A stretch of 64,000 nucleotides of DNA from Alphaproteobacteria bacterium HGW-Alphaproteobacteria-4 (GCA_002842855.1 PHEE01000022.1:25634-89633); one strand, 5' to 3'. Positions 49,557 through 59,645 are shown, numbered from the stretch's first letter. The notes: generated by a model from the letters alone, not told the origin. Program-made: numbers and translations.

Positions 49557-50258
49557 ATGTCGAGAATCGCGCTTGTTGATGACGACAGGAATATTTTGAC
49601 CTCGGTTTCGATGACCCTTGAGGCCGAGGGATTCGAGGTCGAGACCTACAACGATGGCCAGTCCGCCTTTGATGCATTCAGCAAGCGCCTGCCCGACATG
49701 GCAGTGCTGGATATCAAGATGCCGCGCATGGACGGCATGGACCTGCTGCAACGGTTGCGCCAGCGCACCACGATGCCGGTGATCTTTCTGACCTCGAAGG
49801 ATGACGAGATCGACGAGGTGCTTGGTCTGCGCATGGGCGCTGATGACTATGTGAAAAAGCCTTTCAGCCAACGCCTGCTGGTGGAACGCATCCGCGCGCT
49901 TTTGCGCCGGCAAGATGCCATCGCCACCGGCGAGATAGCCACCACCGAGGAAACCAAGGTGATGGTGCGCGGCAACCTCACGATGGACCCGCTGCGCCAT
50001 TCGGTAAGCTGGAAGGGCAAGGAGGTGACGCTGACGGTGACGGAGTTCCTGCTGTTGCAGGCTTTGGCGCAGCGCCCTGGCTTTGTGAAAAGCCGCGACC
50101 AGTTGATGGACGTGGCCTATGATGATCAGGTCTATGTGGATGACCGCACGATCGACAGCCACATCAAGCGTCTGCGCAAGAAGATGCGGACAACCGATGA
50201 TGACTTCAACGCGATCGAAACGCTGTACGGGATAGGCTACCGTTACAACGAAGAATGA
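49557..50258 (+). CDS. chvI: response regulator ChvI
   Basis: 233 residues, OmpR-class. The receiver domain has the acidic pocket VDDD and phospho-acceptor Asp52 in [11 protein letters not shown], with Lys in DYVKKPFS; the C-terminal winged helix has [20 protein letters not shown] and [17 protein letters not shown]. ChvI-type regulators control envelope, acid response and host- or surface-linked genes. AAGGGG precedes the ATG. It overlaps chvG by 4 bases (ATGA). Confidence 0.95.
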   Translation: MSRIALVDDDRNILTSVSMTLEAEGFEVETYNDGQSAFDAFSKRLPDMAVLDIKMPRMDGMDLLQRLRQRTTMPVIFLTSKDDEIDEVLGLRMGADDYVKKPFSQRLLVERIRALLRRQDAIATGEIATTEETKVMVRGNLTMDPLRHSVSWKGKEVTLTVTEFLLLQALAQRPGFVKSRDQLMDVAYDDQVYVDDRTIDSHIKRLRKKMRTTDDDFNAIETLYGIGYRYNEE

Positions 50259-51985
50259 GCATGGCGGCGGGGTTGAGCGTGTCGAGGTCCAAACGGGGTT
50301 CCGACACCGAGGTTGTGCTCGGTGAAGACTGGGTCGCACCCGACGACCTTGTCGATGGCGAGCTGCGCCAACACCGCGCGCGGCGCAGCTGGATTTCGCT
50401 GAACTCGTCGCCGCTGGCGCGCAAGATCATCATCTTCAACCTGTTGGCAATTGTGGTTCTGGTGGCTGGGGTGCTTTACCTCAACCCGTTTCGCGACAGT
50501 CTGGTGTTGCAGCGCGAAAGCGGGCTGGTGGCCGAGGCGCATCTGGTGGCGGGCATGTTCGAAGCGCTTTTGCCCGCCGACACGGACACCGGCTTTACCG
50601 AAGATGGCGCGCTTGACGTGCCGGCCGTGCTCGCCGGATTGCGGCGCGCCGAAGGCGTGGAAATCCATGTGTTCGACCCTGCGCAGACGCTGCTTGGCAG
50701 CACGTTGGGTTTGCCCAGAAGCACAGTCCAAGTGGTTGACGGGTTGGGCGTCGATTCCCGCTCGACCATCATCACCGACATGCTGAACCGCCTCTGGGAG
50801 GCGACGGCGTCGGTTTTCAGATCAAACACTGCTGGCGCGCCGGCGCTGGAGACAGGCGACGCGGTGCGGGCGCTGATGCCCGATGTCCTCACAGGTCGCA
50901 CCCTGATCAGCACCCAAAGCCGCAGCAACGGCGACGTTGTTTTTGTAGTGGCCGCGCCGATCTGGCAGGCGGAGCGCGTGGTGGGGGCGGTCGGGCTAAC
51001 TTCGGTGGCGCGCGACATCGACGACCTCGTGCGTGTCGAGCGCGAACAGGTGCTGCAGATGTTCGTGATTGCCGTGATCGTGTCGATCGGCCTCAGCCTC
51101 GTGCTCGCCTCAACCATTGCCAACCCGCTGAGCGACCTTGCCGCCGCCGCCGAAATCGGCCGCGACAAAAACGCCCGTAAAATGAGCCCGGGTCGCGTGC
51201 GCATTCCCGACCTGACCGCGCGGCCCGATGAGATCGGGCGGCTTTCGGGCGCGATGCGCGGTATGGTGGCAGCGCTTTATGACCGGATCGACGCCAACGA
51301 GCAATTCGCCGCCGACGTCGCGCACGAGATCAAGAACCCTCTGGCAAGCCTGCGCTCGGCGGTGGCGAGCCTGCGGATGACCAAGCGCGACGACCACCGC
51401 ATCCGGCTGCTTGAAGTGATCGACCACGATGTGCGCCGCCTTGACCGGCTGGTGAGTGACATTTCCAACGCCTCGCGGCTTGACAGCGAGTTGGTGAAGG
51501 AAGAGGAAGAATCCTTCAATCTTCTGAAAATGCTTGGTAATCTGACAGAGTATCACGGCGCGGAGGCGGCAAAGAAGGGGATCGACTTCATCACCGATCT
51601 GCCGCAGCAGCCGATTGTCATTCAAGGCTTGGAAGCGCGTCTGGCGCAGGTGTTTGTCAACCTCATCACCAATGCGTTGTCGTTTTGCGAAGAGGGCGAT
51701 GCGGTGCGGGTCTGGGCGCGCAAGCGCGAGAACCGGGTGCTGGTGGTGGTAGAAGATACCGGCCCAGGGATTCCCGAACAGGCGTTGACCAAGATTTTCA
51801 AGCGTTTCTACTCCGAGCGTCCGACGGGGCAGTTCGGCGAACATTCCGGGCTTGGCCTTGCGATTTCCAAGCAGATTGTCGAGGCGCATGGCGGTGTGAT
51901 CTGGGCCGAAAACATCCGCCCGACCCATGCCGATGTGACCTCGGAGCCGCTCGGTGCCCGCTTTGTGGTGGGCTTGCCGGTGTGA
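50255..51985 (+). CDS. chvG: sensor histidine kinase ChvG
   Basis: 576 residues. A basic cytoplasmic N-terminus, membrane helix (about 58-77), a periplasmic sensor of roughly 200 residues, a second helix (about 270-290), HAMP linker, and kinase core: His357 in [18 protein letters not shown] box [11 protein letters not shown]1 VEDTGPGIP and G2 [11 protein letters not shown]. It phosphorylates ChvI. In relatives the periplasmic protein ExoR restrains it; no exoR is visible here. It overlaps hprK by 4 bases. Confidence 0.94.
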   Translation: MSMAAGLSVSRSKRGSDTEVVLGEDWVAPDDLVDGELRQHRARRSWISLNSSPLARKIIIFNLLAIVVLVAGVLYLNPFRDSLVLQRESGLVAEAHLVAGMFEALLPADTDTGFTEDGALDVPAVLAGLRRAEGVEIHVFDPAQTLLGSTLGLPRSTVQVVDGLGVDSRSTIITDMLNRLWEATASVFRSNTAGAPALETGDAVRALMPDVLTGRTLISTQSRSNGDVVFVVAAPIWQAERVVGAVGLTSVARDIDDLVRVEREQVLQMFVIAVIVSIGLSLVLASTIANPLSDLAAAAEIGRDKNARKMSPGRVRIPDLTARPDEIGRLSGAMRGMVAALYDRIDANEQFAADVAHEIKNPLASLRSAVASLRMTKRDDHRIRLLEVIDHDVRRLDRLVSDISNASRLDSELVKEEEESFNLLKMLGNLTEYHGAEAAKKGIDFITDLPQQPIVIQGLEARLAQVFVNLITNALSFCEEGDAVRVWARKRENRVLVVVEDTGPGIPEQALTKIFKRFYSERPTGQFGEHSGLGLAISKQIVEAHGGVIWAENIRPTHADVTSEPLGARFVVGLPV

Positions 51986-52407
51986 AGGCCGCACCGCTGA
52001 GCCTGCATGCAAGCACCGTTGCGCTGGGGGCGCGGGCTGCGGTTATTTTCGGCGCTTCCGGCAGTGGCAAATCGGCACTCGCGCTGCAACTGATGGCATA
52101 TGGCGCCGCATTGGTGGCCGATGACCGCACCCAGATTGTCGCACGCGGCGGCACCCTTTTCGCCTCGGCGCCAGTGCCAATACGCGGCTATGTCGAGGCG
52201 CGCGGGGTTGGGCTGCTGGGTGCCGAGTCTCTGGCCGAGGCCGAGGTGGCGCTGGCGGTCGACCTTGACCACGACGAGACCGCACGGCTTCCCCCCACAC
52301 GGCACATTGAATGGAACGGGGTCGCGGTGCCCCTTGTGCTGCGGGTGCAAAGCGTCCATTTTGCCGCTGCACTCTGGCAATATCTCAAGGCAGGACGGGT
52401 GGCGTGA
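51982..52407 (+). CDS. hprK: HPr kinase/phosphorylase, short alphaproteobacterial form
   Basis: 141 residues from a GTG overlapping the chvG stop. Only the C-terminal kinase half of the Firmicutes enzyme is present, as is normal in alphaproteobacteria. Walker A GASGSGKS (24-31, Lys30) and [10 protein letters not shown] follow. It is expected to phosphorylate the conserved serine of HPr, encoded three genes downstream. The next gene, rapZ, overlaps by 4 bases. Confidence 0.9.
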   Translation: MKAAPLSLHASTVALGARAAVIFGASGSGKSALALQLMAYGAALVADDRTQIVARGGTLFASAPVPIRGYVEARGVGLLGAESLAEAEVALAVDLDHDETARLPPTRHIEWNGVAVPLVLRVQSVHFAAALWQYLKAGRVA

Positions 52408-53345
52408 CGCAGGTGCCGGGCACCACGGGCAGGCAGGGCGATCGGGCGCAACGCGTGGTGCTGGTCACCGGCGCGTCGGGTGCCGGGCGCACCACATCGA
52501 TCGCGGCGCTGGAAGACCAGGGCTACGAGGTGATCGACAACCTGCCGCTCAGCCTGGTGCCGCGGCTGTTGCTGGGGCCGCCAATGGGCCGCCCCGTTGC
52601 GCTGGGCATTGATGTGCGCAACCGCGAGTTTTCCGCCAGCCGCCTGATCGAACTGATCGATCGGTTGACGCGCGAGCCCGCACTCGACCTCGAAGTGCTG
52701 TATCTCGATTGCCAATCGGACGAGCTGGTGCGCCGCTATGGTGAAACCCGGCGGCGCCACCCGCTTTCGCCCGAGACCGACCCTGCGCAGGGCATTGCGA
52801 TGGAACTTGACCTGCTGGCCCCGATCCGGATGCGCGCCGACGTGCTGATCGACACAACGGGTATGAGCCCGCATGAGTTGAAGGCCGAGATCGCACGCTG
52901 GTTCGCGTTGGGTGAGGCGCCCGGCCTGCTGGTCAGCGTGAGCTCGTTTTCCTACAAGCGGGGCATTCCGCGCGGGCTCGACATGATGTTCGACTGCCGC
53001 TTTCTGGCAAATCCGCACTGGGTGCCCGATCTTCGCGCGCTTGATGGCCGCGATGCAGCGGTGGCAGCGCATGTGCAGGCAGACGCGCTTTATGCTGAAT
53101 TTCTGGAACTCGTGACCGGTCTGTTGCTGTTCGTGTTGCCGGCGCATCTGCGCGAGGGCAAAAGCCACCTCGCCGTCGGCTTTGGCTGCACCGGGGGCCA
53201 GCACCGCTCGGTGGCGGTTGCCGAAGCGGTGGCGGCGGCACTGACCGAGGCCCGTTGGCATGTCGCAACCCGCCACCGCGAGTTGGAACGGCGTGCGGCT
53301 GCGGTGCCCGGAGTGGCGGGAATTGGCTTGGGGCAAGGCACATGA
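52404..53345 (+). CDS. rapZ: RapZ-family nucleotide-binding protein
   Basis: 313 residues from a GTG overlapping the hprK stop. It is longer than E. coli RapZ (284) because of an N-terminal extension of about 15 residues. The P-loop region reads [18 protein letters not shown]: the Walker A lysine is replaced by Arg29. Other family marks: [43 protein letters not shown] and [14 protein letters not shown]. In E. coli RapZ directs glmZ decay and senses glucosamine-6-phosphate; the alphaproteobacterial role is open. Confidence 0.9.
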   Translation: MTQVPGTTGRQGDRAQRVVLVTGASGAGRTTSIAALEDQGYEVIDNLPLSLVPRLLLGPPMGRPVALGIDVRNREFSASRLIELIDRLTREPALDLEVLYLDCQSDELVRRYGETRRRHPLSPETDPAQGIAMELDLLAPIRMRADVLIDTTGMSPHELKAEIARWFALGEAPGLLVSVSSFSYKRGIPRGLDMMFDCRFLANPHWVPDLRALDGRDAAVAAHVQADALYAEFLELVTGLLLFVLPAHLREGKSHLAVGFGCTGGQHRSVAVAEAVAAALTEARWHVATRHRELERRAAAVPGVAGIGLGQGT

Positions 53346-53743
53346 TTGGCATTGTGATTGTCGCGCACGGCGGGTTGGCGCGCGAATACCTTGCGGCGGT
53401 CGAACACGTGGTGGGGCCGCAAGCGGGTATCCGTGCCATTGCGATTGAGGAAGAACACGACCGTGCCCTGAAGCAATCTGAAATCTGCGCCGCCGCCGAT
53501 ACGGTTGATGCGGGTATGGGGGTGGTTGTGGTGACCGACCTGTTCGGGGGCTCGCCCTCGAACCTCAGCCTGCTTGCCTGCGCACAGCGCGGGCGGGTGA
53601 TTGTCTATGGCGCCAATCTGCCATTGCTGGTCAAGCTCGCCAAGTCTCGCCACCTGTCGGTGCCCGAGGCGGTGCAGGCGGCGCTTGACGCCGGGCGCAA
53701 GTATATCAGCAGCTACGCGGCCGAGGGGCAACTGAGCAAATGA
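53342..53743 (+). CDS. PTS EIIA component, mannose (EIIA-Man) type
   Basis: 133 residues. The phosphorylation site is His9 in [31 protein letters not shown] is the second family motif. With no EIIB/EIIC sugar permease beside it, it is expected to be the regulatory output of a sugar-transport-independent PTS, phosphorylated by HPr. Starts overlap on both sides (ATGA with rapZ and with the HPr gene). Confidence 0.92.
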   Translation: MIGIVIVAHGGLAREYLAAVEHVVGPQAGIRAIAIEEEHDRALKQSEICAAADTVDAGMGVVVVTDLFGGSPSNLSLLACAQRGRVIVYGANLPLLVKLAKSRHLSVPEAVQAALDAGRKYISSYAAEGQLSK

Positions 53744-54012
53744 GTGTGGTGCGCCGCTTGCGGATCGTCAACGAGAAGGGCCTGCACGCCCGCGCCTCGG
53801 CCAAGTTCGTTGAACTGGTCGAGGCGCATGACGCCCGCGTAACGGTAGAAAAGGATGGTGAAAAGGTGTCGGGCGACTCGATCATGGGTCTGCTGACACT
53901 GGTCGCCGCAAGGGGTAGCACCATTACCCTGACCGTGACGGGGACCGAGGCGGAAAAGCTTGCTGATGCGCTGTCGGCTCTGGTTGCCGACTGCTTCGGT
54001 GAAGGAATGTAG
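53740..54012 (+). CDS. ptsH: phosphocarrier protein HPr
   Basis: 90 residues. His16 in KGLHARASAKFV is the site phosphorylated by enzyme I; Ser47 in SGDSIMGLL is the site for HprK. It carries phosphate from enzyme I to EIIA. Enzyme I (ptsP or ptsI) is not in the window. It is the last gene of the chvI-chvG-hprK-rapZ-EIIA-HPr run; the converging hbd gene ends 3 bases later. Confidence 0.96.
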   Translation: MSVVRRLRIVNEKGLHARASAKFVELVEAHDARVTVEKDGEKVSGDSIMGLLTLVAARGSTITLTVTGTEAEKLADALSALVADCFGEGM

Positions 54013-54015
54013 CCC

Positions 54016-54891
54016 TCAGCGGGTCGGCACGGGAACCGCGCCGCTGTAGTCATAGAACCCCCGCCCGGTCTTGCGACCCAGCCACCCAGCCTCGACATAT
54101 TTCGTGAGCAGCGGGCAGGGGCGGTATTTGGTATCCGCCAGCCCTTCATGCAACACGTTCATGATTGCGAGGCAGGTATCAAGCCCGATGAAATCCGCCA
54201 GTTCCAGCGGCCCCATCGGGTGATTGGCGCCAAGCTTGAGCGATTCGTCGATCGAGCGCACGTTTCCAACGCCTTCGTAGAGCGTGTAAACCGCCTCGTT
54301 GATCATCGGCATCAGGATGCGGTTGACGATGAAGGCCGGAAAATCCTCGGCGCTGGCGGCGGTTTTGCCCAACCGCGTGACCACGCCCGACAGCGTCTCG
54401 TAGGTGGCCTTGTCGGTGGCAATGCCTCGGATCAACTCGACCAGTTGCATCACCGGCACCGGATTCATGAAATGGAAACCCATGAACTTTTCGGGCCGGT
54501 CGGTGCGGCTGGCCAGCCGTGTGATCGAGATCGACGAGGTGTTCGAGGTCAGAATCGTGTGCGGCTTCAGATGCGGCAATAGGTCTTCAAAGATCGCGTT
54601 CTTGACCGTCTCGCGTTCGGTGGCGGCTTCGATGATGAGGTCGCAGGCGCCAAGATCAGCCAGCGTCAGGGTGCTGCCAATTCGCGCCATCGCCGCGGCC
54701 TTGGCCTCGGCGGTCACCTTGCCGCGCGCCACCTGCCGTTCGATGTTGCGGTCGATCAACGCGATGGCCTTGTCGAGGCTGTCCTGACTGATGTCGGTCA
54801 TCAGCACATCATAGCCCGCCAGCGCAAAGACATGCGCAATACCGTTGCCCATCTGGCCCGCGCCGACGATACCTACCGATTGAATTTCCAT
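54016..54891 (-). CDS. hbd: 3-hydroxybutyryl-CoA dehydrogenase
   Basis: 291 residues. NAD(P) fold GIVGAGQMGNGIAHVFALAGY; substrate-side motifs SNTSSISITRLA, FMGFHFMNPVPVMQLVE, and DFPAFIVNRILMPMINEA with ANHPMGPLELADFIGLD. It interconverts 3-hydroxybutyryl-CoA and acetoacetyl-CoA in fatty-acid, butyrate and polyhydroxybutyrate metabolism. GGAG precedes the ATG at 54891. A functional partner of EtfAB and the acyl-CoA enzymes in this window. Confidence 0.94.
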   Translation of the reverse strand: MEIQSVGIVGAGQMGNGIAHVFALAGYDVLMTDISQDSLDKAIALIDRNIERQVARGKVTAEAKAAAMARIGSTLTLADLGACDLIIEAATERETVKNAIFEDLLPHLKPHTILTSNTSSISITRLASRTDRPEKFMGFHFMNPVPVMQLVELIRGIATDKATYETLSGVVTRLGKTAASAEDFPAFIVNRILMPMINEAVYTLYEGVGNVRSIDESLKLGANHPMGPLELADFIGLDTCLAIMNVLHEGLADTKYRPCPLLTKYVEAGWLGRKTGRGFYDYSGAVPVPTR

Positions 54892-55043
54892 GCTGCCGCT
54901 CCGGGTCGTTTGCGGGCCGACCATATGCGCCGCGCCGCGCCCGGCGCAAGGCATAAGCGGATGCATCGCATTGTCGCTTTAGCCTTTTGGCAAGGCTTGC
55001 GGCGCAATCTGGGCGCGGGTGAGTCGAAGACGAAGGTGGGGAA

Positions 55044-55859
55044 ATGGCTTATGAGCATCCGGGCGGAGGCGCCCTGGACTATTGCCCTTGTCGCTATGGC
55101 AGGTCGAAACTTCTGTTCCGGGGGCCGCGGCGGCGGTTGACCGGGCCATATGTTGCGGCATTGGGCGGAACTGAAACCTACGGCAAATACGTGGTCCGAC
55201 CCTGGCCAGAGTTGCTGGAAGATCGTCTGGGCCTGCAGGTTCCCAATTTCGGTTGCATGAACGCCGGGGTCGATGTGTTCCTATCGGATCCGCAGGTAGC
55301 AGAAATTGCGGCGGCGGCGCGGCTGACTGTGCTGCAACTGATGGGGCCGCAGAACATGTCGAACCGGTTCTACGCCGTGCATCCGCGCCGCAACGACCGC
55401 TTTCTGCGCGCGTCGGCAGCGATGCGGGCGGTTTACCGCGAAGTGGATTTTACCGAGTTCAACTTTACCCGTCACATGCTGAGCGCGCTGCGCGAACGTT
55501 ACCCGGAACGGTTCGATCAGATGGCCAATGAAATGCGCGCGGCATGGGTTGCGCGCACTCGAACACTGCTTGAGCGGATCGGCGGGCGGGTGGTGCTGCT
55601 TTGGGTGGGCTCGCACCGGATTGGCGGTGCTGCCGACCCGGTGCCGATCGACGCGGGCATGGTTGCGGAACTGGGCGACCTTGCGATGCAAACGGTTCGG
55701 GTGGAACCCTCCATGACCGCGCGTACCGCTGCCACGGCGGGGATGTGGTTTGGTGCGTTGGAAGAACCCGCTGCCGCAGAGATGCCGGGCCCAATGGTGC
55801 ACGCAGAGGTCGCAGAAGCGCTGGTTCCGGTGCTGGGGCGGCTGCTTGGGGGTGCCTAG
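55044..55859 (+). CDS. DUF6473-like conserved roseobacter protein
   Basis: 271 residues beginning MAYEHPGGGALDYCPCRYG; the family, which I recall as DUF6473, is frequent in Rhodobacterales. Recognisable conserved pieces: ALGGTETYGKYV, VNFGCMNAGVDVFL, NMSNRFYAVHPRRNDRF, and REVDFTEFNFTRHML. GGTET near the start followed by an alpha/beta pattern recalls GDSL-type or sulfotransferase-like folds, but no catalytic set is assured. GGGGA precedes the ATG. Function unknown. Confidence 0.82.
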   Translation: MAYEHPGGGALDYCPCRYGRSKLLFRGPRRRLTGPYVAALGGTETYGKYVVRPWPELLEDRLGLQVPNFGCMNAGVDVFLSDPQVAEIAAAARLTVLQLMGPQNMSNRFYAVHPRRNDRFLRASAAMRAVYREVDFTEFNFTRHMLSALRERYPERFDQMANEMRAAWVARTRTLLERIGGRVVLLWVGSHRIGGAADPVPIDAGMVAELGDLAMQTVRVEPSMTARTAATAGMWFGALEEPAAAEMPGPMVHAEVAEALVPVLGRLLGGA

Positions 55860-56293
55860 CCCCGCGCGGCCAGATAGGCCTCGAATGCCGCGAGTGTGCT
55901 TTGCGAAACGTGGTGTTCGATGCCTTCGGCGTCCATTTCAGCGGCCTCCGGGCAAACCCCGATGGCGATCAAGACATCGACGACGGTGCGATGCCGGGCG
56001 CGCACGCGCGCTGCCATCGCTACCCCGGCATCGGTCAGGAAGACACCCCGATAGGGGCGCGAGGTGGCAAGCCCTTCGCGCTTGAGCCGCGCCACTGCCT
56101 TTGCGGCGGTCGGATGTGTAACGCCCATACGGCGCGCAATATCGGTCACGCGCGCCTCGCCCTGCTCGCGCGCCAGGTCGTCAATCATCTCGGTATAGTC
56201 CTCGACCAGCGCCATAGACTGCGCCGAGCGCGCGTGGCTGAATCGCTCGGCCTGCACCGGGGCCTCAGCTGATGGCGGGTCCGATTCGGTCAT
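55856..56293 (-). CDS. mntR: manganese-responsive regulator MntR (DtxR family)
   Basis: 145 residues. A winged helix-turn-helix (ARVTDIARRMGVTHPTAAKAVARLKREG) and a metal-sensing dimerisation domain (HRTVVDVLIAIGVCPEAAEMDAEGIEHHVS) with the Glu/His ligands typical of MntR. It binds DNA with manganese and usually represses mntH. It is divergent from mntH, with a 190-base shared gap. Its stop overlaps that of the converging DUF6473-like gene. Confidence 0.92.
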   Translation of the reverse strand: MTESDPPSAEAPVQAERFSHARSAQSMALVEDYTEMIDDLAREQGEARVTDIARRMGVTHPTAAKAVARLKREGLATSRPYRGVFLTDAGVAMAARVRARHRTVVDVLIAIGVCPEAAEMDAEGIEHHVSQSTLAAFEAYLAARG

Positions 56294-56375
56294 GTGGAAC
56301 CTTTCTTGGTGCGGGCGGGGGTATTAGAACATAGCGCCGTCAAACTCTAAAGCCGAGGCTTCAATTTGCAAGCAT

Positions 56376-56387
56376 GATGTTTACATC
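56376..56387. promoter_or_regulatory. candidate operator in the mntR-mntH gap
   Basis: GATGTTTACATC is an inverted repeat (GATGT / ACATC around TT) midway between the two genes. It lies about 40 bases before a TTGACA (56425-56430) that could be the -35 box of mntH. MntR binding is an inference from position. Confidence 0.35.
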
Positions 56388-56424
56388 CGACAATAATCTT
56401 TAAGTGTCTTCACTGTGCAGTGGT

Positions 56425-56453
56425 TTGACAAAAGTGTAGACGTGACTTTATTG
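56425..56453 (+). promoter_or_regulatory. candidate mntH promoter
   Basis: A perfect -35 hexamer TTGACA (56425-56430) is followed after 17 bases by TTATTG, a weak -10 match. An imperfect dyad AAAGT / ACTTT (about 56431-56449) spans the spacer, so a repressor could sit on the promoter. The start codon at 56484 is 30 bases further on. Confidence 0.4.
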
Positions 56454-56483
56454 AAGCGCGCCACTGTAACGATTCGCGAACCC

Positions 56484-57824
56484 ATGACGCAATCAGATAC
56501 GAAGCCGATAGTTCCTCATGCCGCCAAGGTCAGAACCACGCTGAGCGGGCGCGCCTCGGAAGGTATGCGCGACGTGCTGGCGGGAAACCGGCGCGGTCCG
56601 CGCGGCTATCTGCTTTTTGTCGGCCCTGCGGTTATTGCCTCGATCGCCTATATGGACCCAGGCAATTACGCCACCAACATTCAGGCCGGCGCGGGCTATG
56701 GCTATGGCCTCTTGTGGGTGGTGCTGATGGCGAACCTGATCGCCATGCTGTTTCAGGCGCTGTCGGCCAAACTGGGTATAGTGACCGGCCGCAATCTGGC
56801 CGAGCTTTGCCGCGACAGTTTTCCGCGTCCGATGGTGTTGGCAATGTGGCTGGTCAGCGAGGTTGCTGCCATGGCCACCGATCTGGCCGAGTTTCTGGGT
56901 GGTGCCATCGGGCTCGCGCTCTTGTTCGACATGCCGCTGATGGCCGGGATGGCCGTCACGGCGGCGGCGACATATGGCATACTCTATTTTGAAAGCAGGG
57001 GATTTCGGCCGATGGAGCTTATCATCGGCGCCCTCGTTGGGGTGATCGGGCTGTGCTACCTGATCGAGCTCTTCATCGCGCCGGTCGCATGGGGCGATGC
57101 AGCGCAACAGATGCTGACGCCGCAGCTGCGGGATGCGGCGGCTTTGACCATCGCGGTCGGTATTATTGGTGCTACGGTTATGCCGCACGCGCTTTATCTG
57201 CACTCGGGGCTGACGCAAAATCGCGCCCCAAGGGCGTCGGTCGCCGAACAGCGCAAGACCCTGCGGTTTTCCAATATCGAGGTGGTGCTGGCGCTGGCGG
57301 TCGCGGGCATGGTCAACATTGCGATGGTGATCATGGCAGCGGGCGCTTTTCACGCGGGCAACAGCGAAGTGGCCGAAATCGAGACCGCTTACCACATGCT
57401 GACACCGCTTCTGGGGGGCGCGGCGGCGGCGGTGTTTCTGGTCTCGCTGATCGCCTCGGGTATTTCAAGCTCGGTGGTCGGCACGATGGCGGGGCAGATG
57501 ATCATGCAGGGTTTCGTGCGGGTGCGCGTTCCAATCTGGTTGCGCCGGCTGATCACCATGATCCCCGCCTTCGTGGTGGTGGCAATGGGGGTGAATGCGA
57601 CCGAGGCGTTGGTGATGAGCCAGGTGGTGTTGTCGATTGCGCTGCCGGTGCCGATGATCGCGTTGGTGCTGTTCACGCGGCGCGCCAGCCTGATGGGGGA
57701 GTTCGTCAATTCGCGTCATCTGAACGCGCTGGCGATTGGAGCTGCAGCTGTGGTGTTGGGGCTCAACTTTGTGCTATTGGCGCAGACATTCGGAGTGCCG
57801 ATACCGGGGATCGGCGCGTCCTGA
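56484..57824 (+). CDS. mntH: manganese transporter MntH (Nramp family)
   Basis: 446 residues with about 11 membrane helices. Nramp motifs: DPGN in IAYMDPGNYATNIQAG (helix 1) and MPH in GATVMPHALYLHSG (helix 6), which together bind the metal ion. It imports Mn(II) with protons. The ATG at 56484 is preferred: a GTG 69 bases upstream would translate the presumed promoter. mntR is divergent next to it. Followed by repeat copy G. Confidence 0.94.
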   Translation: MTQSDTKPIVPHAAKVRTTLSGRASEGMRDVLAGNRRGPRGYLLFVGPAVIASIAYMDPGNYATNIQAGAGYGYGLLWVVLMANLIAMLFQALSAKLGIVTGRNLAELCRDSFPRPMVLAMWLVSEVAAMATDLAEFLGGAIGLALLFDMPLMAGMAVTAAATYGILYFESRGFRPMELIIGALVGVIGLCYLIELFIAPVAWGDAAQQMLTPQLRDAAALTIAVGIIGATVMPHALYLHSGLTQNRAPRASVAEQRKTLRFSNIEVVLALAVAGMVNIAMVIMAAGAFHAGNSEVAEIETAYHMLTPLLGGAAAAVFLVSLIASGISSSVVGTMAGQMIMQGFVRVRVPIWLRRLITMIPAFVVVAMGVNATEALVMSQVVLSIALPVPMIALVLFTRRASLMGEFVNSRHLNALAIGAAAVVLGLNFVLLAQTFGVPIPGIGAS

Positions 57825-57901
57825 AAAATGCCAACGCCGCCCGGGGCCGCGGGCCTTGGGTTCTTGGTGCGGCGCATTTCGAATGGCGCGAGCAATGCAG
57901 C

Positions 57902-57957
57902 GTCTTCAACGCAAAATACCCCGCGGGGGTCCGGGGGTGCGAAACCCCCGGCTTTCG
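57902..57957 (+). repeat. dispersed intergenic palindromic element, copy G
   Basis: GTCTTCAACGCAAAATACCC, CGCGGGGG and a hairpin CCGGGGG / CCCCCGG (57931-57937 and 57945-57951) with loop TGCGAAA. Hairpin and flanks are almost identical to copy A (one loop base differs). It ends just at the etfA stop codon. Confidence 0.75.
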
Positions 57958-58884
57958 TCACAGCTTGCTGATAAGCTCGGGCACCGCCTGAAACAGATCC
58001 GCCACGAGGCCATAGTCGGCGACCTGGAAGATCGGCGCTTCCTCATCTTTGTTGATTGCCACAATGACCTTGGAGTCTTTCATCCCGGCAAGGTGCTGAA
58101 TCGCACCCGAAATACCGACGGCGACATAGAGCGCGGGCGCCACAACCTTGCCGGTCTGGCCCACTTGCCAGTCATTCGGCGCATAGCCGCTGTCAACCGC
58201 CGCGCGGCTGGCACCCACCGCAGCGCCAAGTTTGTCGGCGAGATCGACGATCAGAGCAAAGCTTTTCTCCGAGCCGACGCCACGCCCGCCCGAAACCACG
58301 ATCTTGGCCGAGGTCAGTTCGGGGCGGTCAGAGACCGCCACCTTGTCTTCAACCCAGGATGAGAGCGCGGCATCGGCGGGCCCGGACACCGCAGACACCG
58401 CTGCCGTGCCGCTGGAAGCCACGGCCGAGAAACCTGCGGTGCGAACCGTGAACACCTTCTTCGCGTCGATCGACTTCACGGTTTGAACAGCGTTCCCGGC
58501 ATAGATCGGGCGCTCAAAGGTGTCCGCGTCAATGACCGCCGTCACCTCCGAGATCACCATGACATCAAGCAGCGCCGCCACGCGGGGCAACACGTTCTTG
58601 TTGAACGCGGTTGCCGCGCCGCAGATGTGATCATAATCGCCCGCAAGCGACACGATCAGTGCCGCAGTAGGTTCCGCAAGCCCATGGCAATAGGCGTGGT
58701 CACCGGCGAACAGCACCTTGGCGACACCGTCAAGCGTGGCTGCTTCGGCTGCGGCGTCGTCACCGCCCGCACCCGCGACCAGCACATGCACCTCACCCAA
58801 GCCTTTCACGGCAGAAAGGGTCTTGGCGACCGCATCGGTGGCAAGCGTGCCGTCGTTCACGTCGGCAAGAAGAAGAACGGCCAT
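57958..58884 (-). CDS. etfA: electron transfer flavoprotein, alpha subunit
   Basis: 308 residues. The C-terminal FAD domain carries [37 protein letters not shown] sequence (split: [11 protein letters not shown] and [11 protein letters not shown]) and [19 protein letters not shown]. With EtfB it takes electrons from acyl-CoA dehydrogenases and hands them to ETF-ubiquinone oxidoreductase. Its start codon overlaps the etfB stop by one base. Confidence 0.96.
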   Translation of the reverse strand: MAVLLLADVNDGTLATDAVAKTLSAVKGLGEVHVLVAGAGGDDAAAEAATLDGVAKVLFAGDHAYCHGLAEPTAALIVSLAGDYDHICGAATAFNKNVLPRVAALLDVMVISEVTAVIDADTFERPIYAGNAVQTVKSIDAKKVFTVRTAGFSAVASSGTAAVSAVSGPADAALSSWVEDKVAVSDRPELTSAKIVVSGGRGVGSEKSFALIVDLADKLGAAVGASRAAVDSGYAPNDWQVGQTGKVVAPALYVAVGISGAIQHLAGMKDSKVIVAINKDEEAPIFQVADYGLVADLFQAVPELISKL

Positions 58885-59645
58885 CAGAGCACCCCCGCTT
58901 CGTCTTTGAGTTTGGCAATCAGCGCATCGACCGAGGCAACCTTGACCCCCGCCTTGCGGCCCGCCGGTTCGACGGTCTTCACCACTTGAAGGCGCGGCGT
59001 CACATCGACGCCGTAATCGGCGGCGGTCTTTTCGTCGAGCTGCTTTTTCTTTGCCTTCATGATGTTGGGGAGGCTCGCATAGCGCGGCTCATTGAGGCGC
59101 AGATCGGCGGTGATGATCGCGGGCAGGGCAACCGAAAGGGTCTGCAAGCCGCCGTCAACCTCGCGCGTCACGATGGCCTTTTCGCCCTCGATGGTGATCT
59201 CGCTGGCGAACGTCGCCTGGCTCCAGCCTAGAAGGGCGGCCAGCATTTGCCCGGTGGCGTTCATGTCATTATCGATTGCCTGCTTGCCCGCGATCACCAG
59301 CCCCGGCTGTTCTTCGCGCACCACGGCGGCGAGCAGTTTTGCCACCGCCAGCGGCTCGATATCCTGGTGCACATCATCCGCTGCCTGAATCAATATCGCA
59401 CGGTCGGCGCCCATTGCCAGCGCGGTGCGCAGCGTTTCCTGCGCCTGTTTCACGCCGACCGAGACCACGACGATTTCGGACGCGATCCCTTTTTCGCGGA
59501 GCCGGATCGCCTCTTCGACCGCGATTTCGTCAAACGGGTTCATCGACATCTTGACGTTGGCAAGATCGACCCCGGTGCCGTCCGCGCGCACGCGAACCTT
59601 CACGTTGTAGTCGATCACCCGCTTGACAGGCACCAGGACTTTCAT
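58884..59645 (-). CDS. etfB: electron transfer flavoprotein, beta subunit
   Basis: 253 residues, typical length. [19 protein letters not shown] at the start, [18 protein letters not shown], the nucleotide-binding ADRAILI and [20 protein letters not shown], and the recognition-loop region [17 protein letters not shown]. It binds AMP structurally and contacts partner dehydrogenases. First gene of etfBA, downstream of the cobalamin adenosyltransferase gene by 146 bases. Confidence 0.96.
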   Translation of the reverse strand: MKVLVPVKRVIDYNVKVRVRADGTGVDLANVKMSMNPFDEIAVEEAIRLREKGIASEIVVVSVGVKQAQETLRTALAMGADRAILIQAADDVHQDIEPLAVAKLLAAVVREEQPGLVIAGKQAIDNDMNATGQMLAALLGWSQATFASEITIEGEKAIVTREVDGGLQTLSVALPAIITADLRLNEPRYASLPNIMKAKKKQLDEKTAADYGVDVTPRLQVVKTVEPAGRKAGVKVASVDALIAKLKDEAGVL

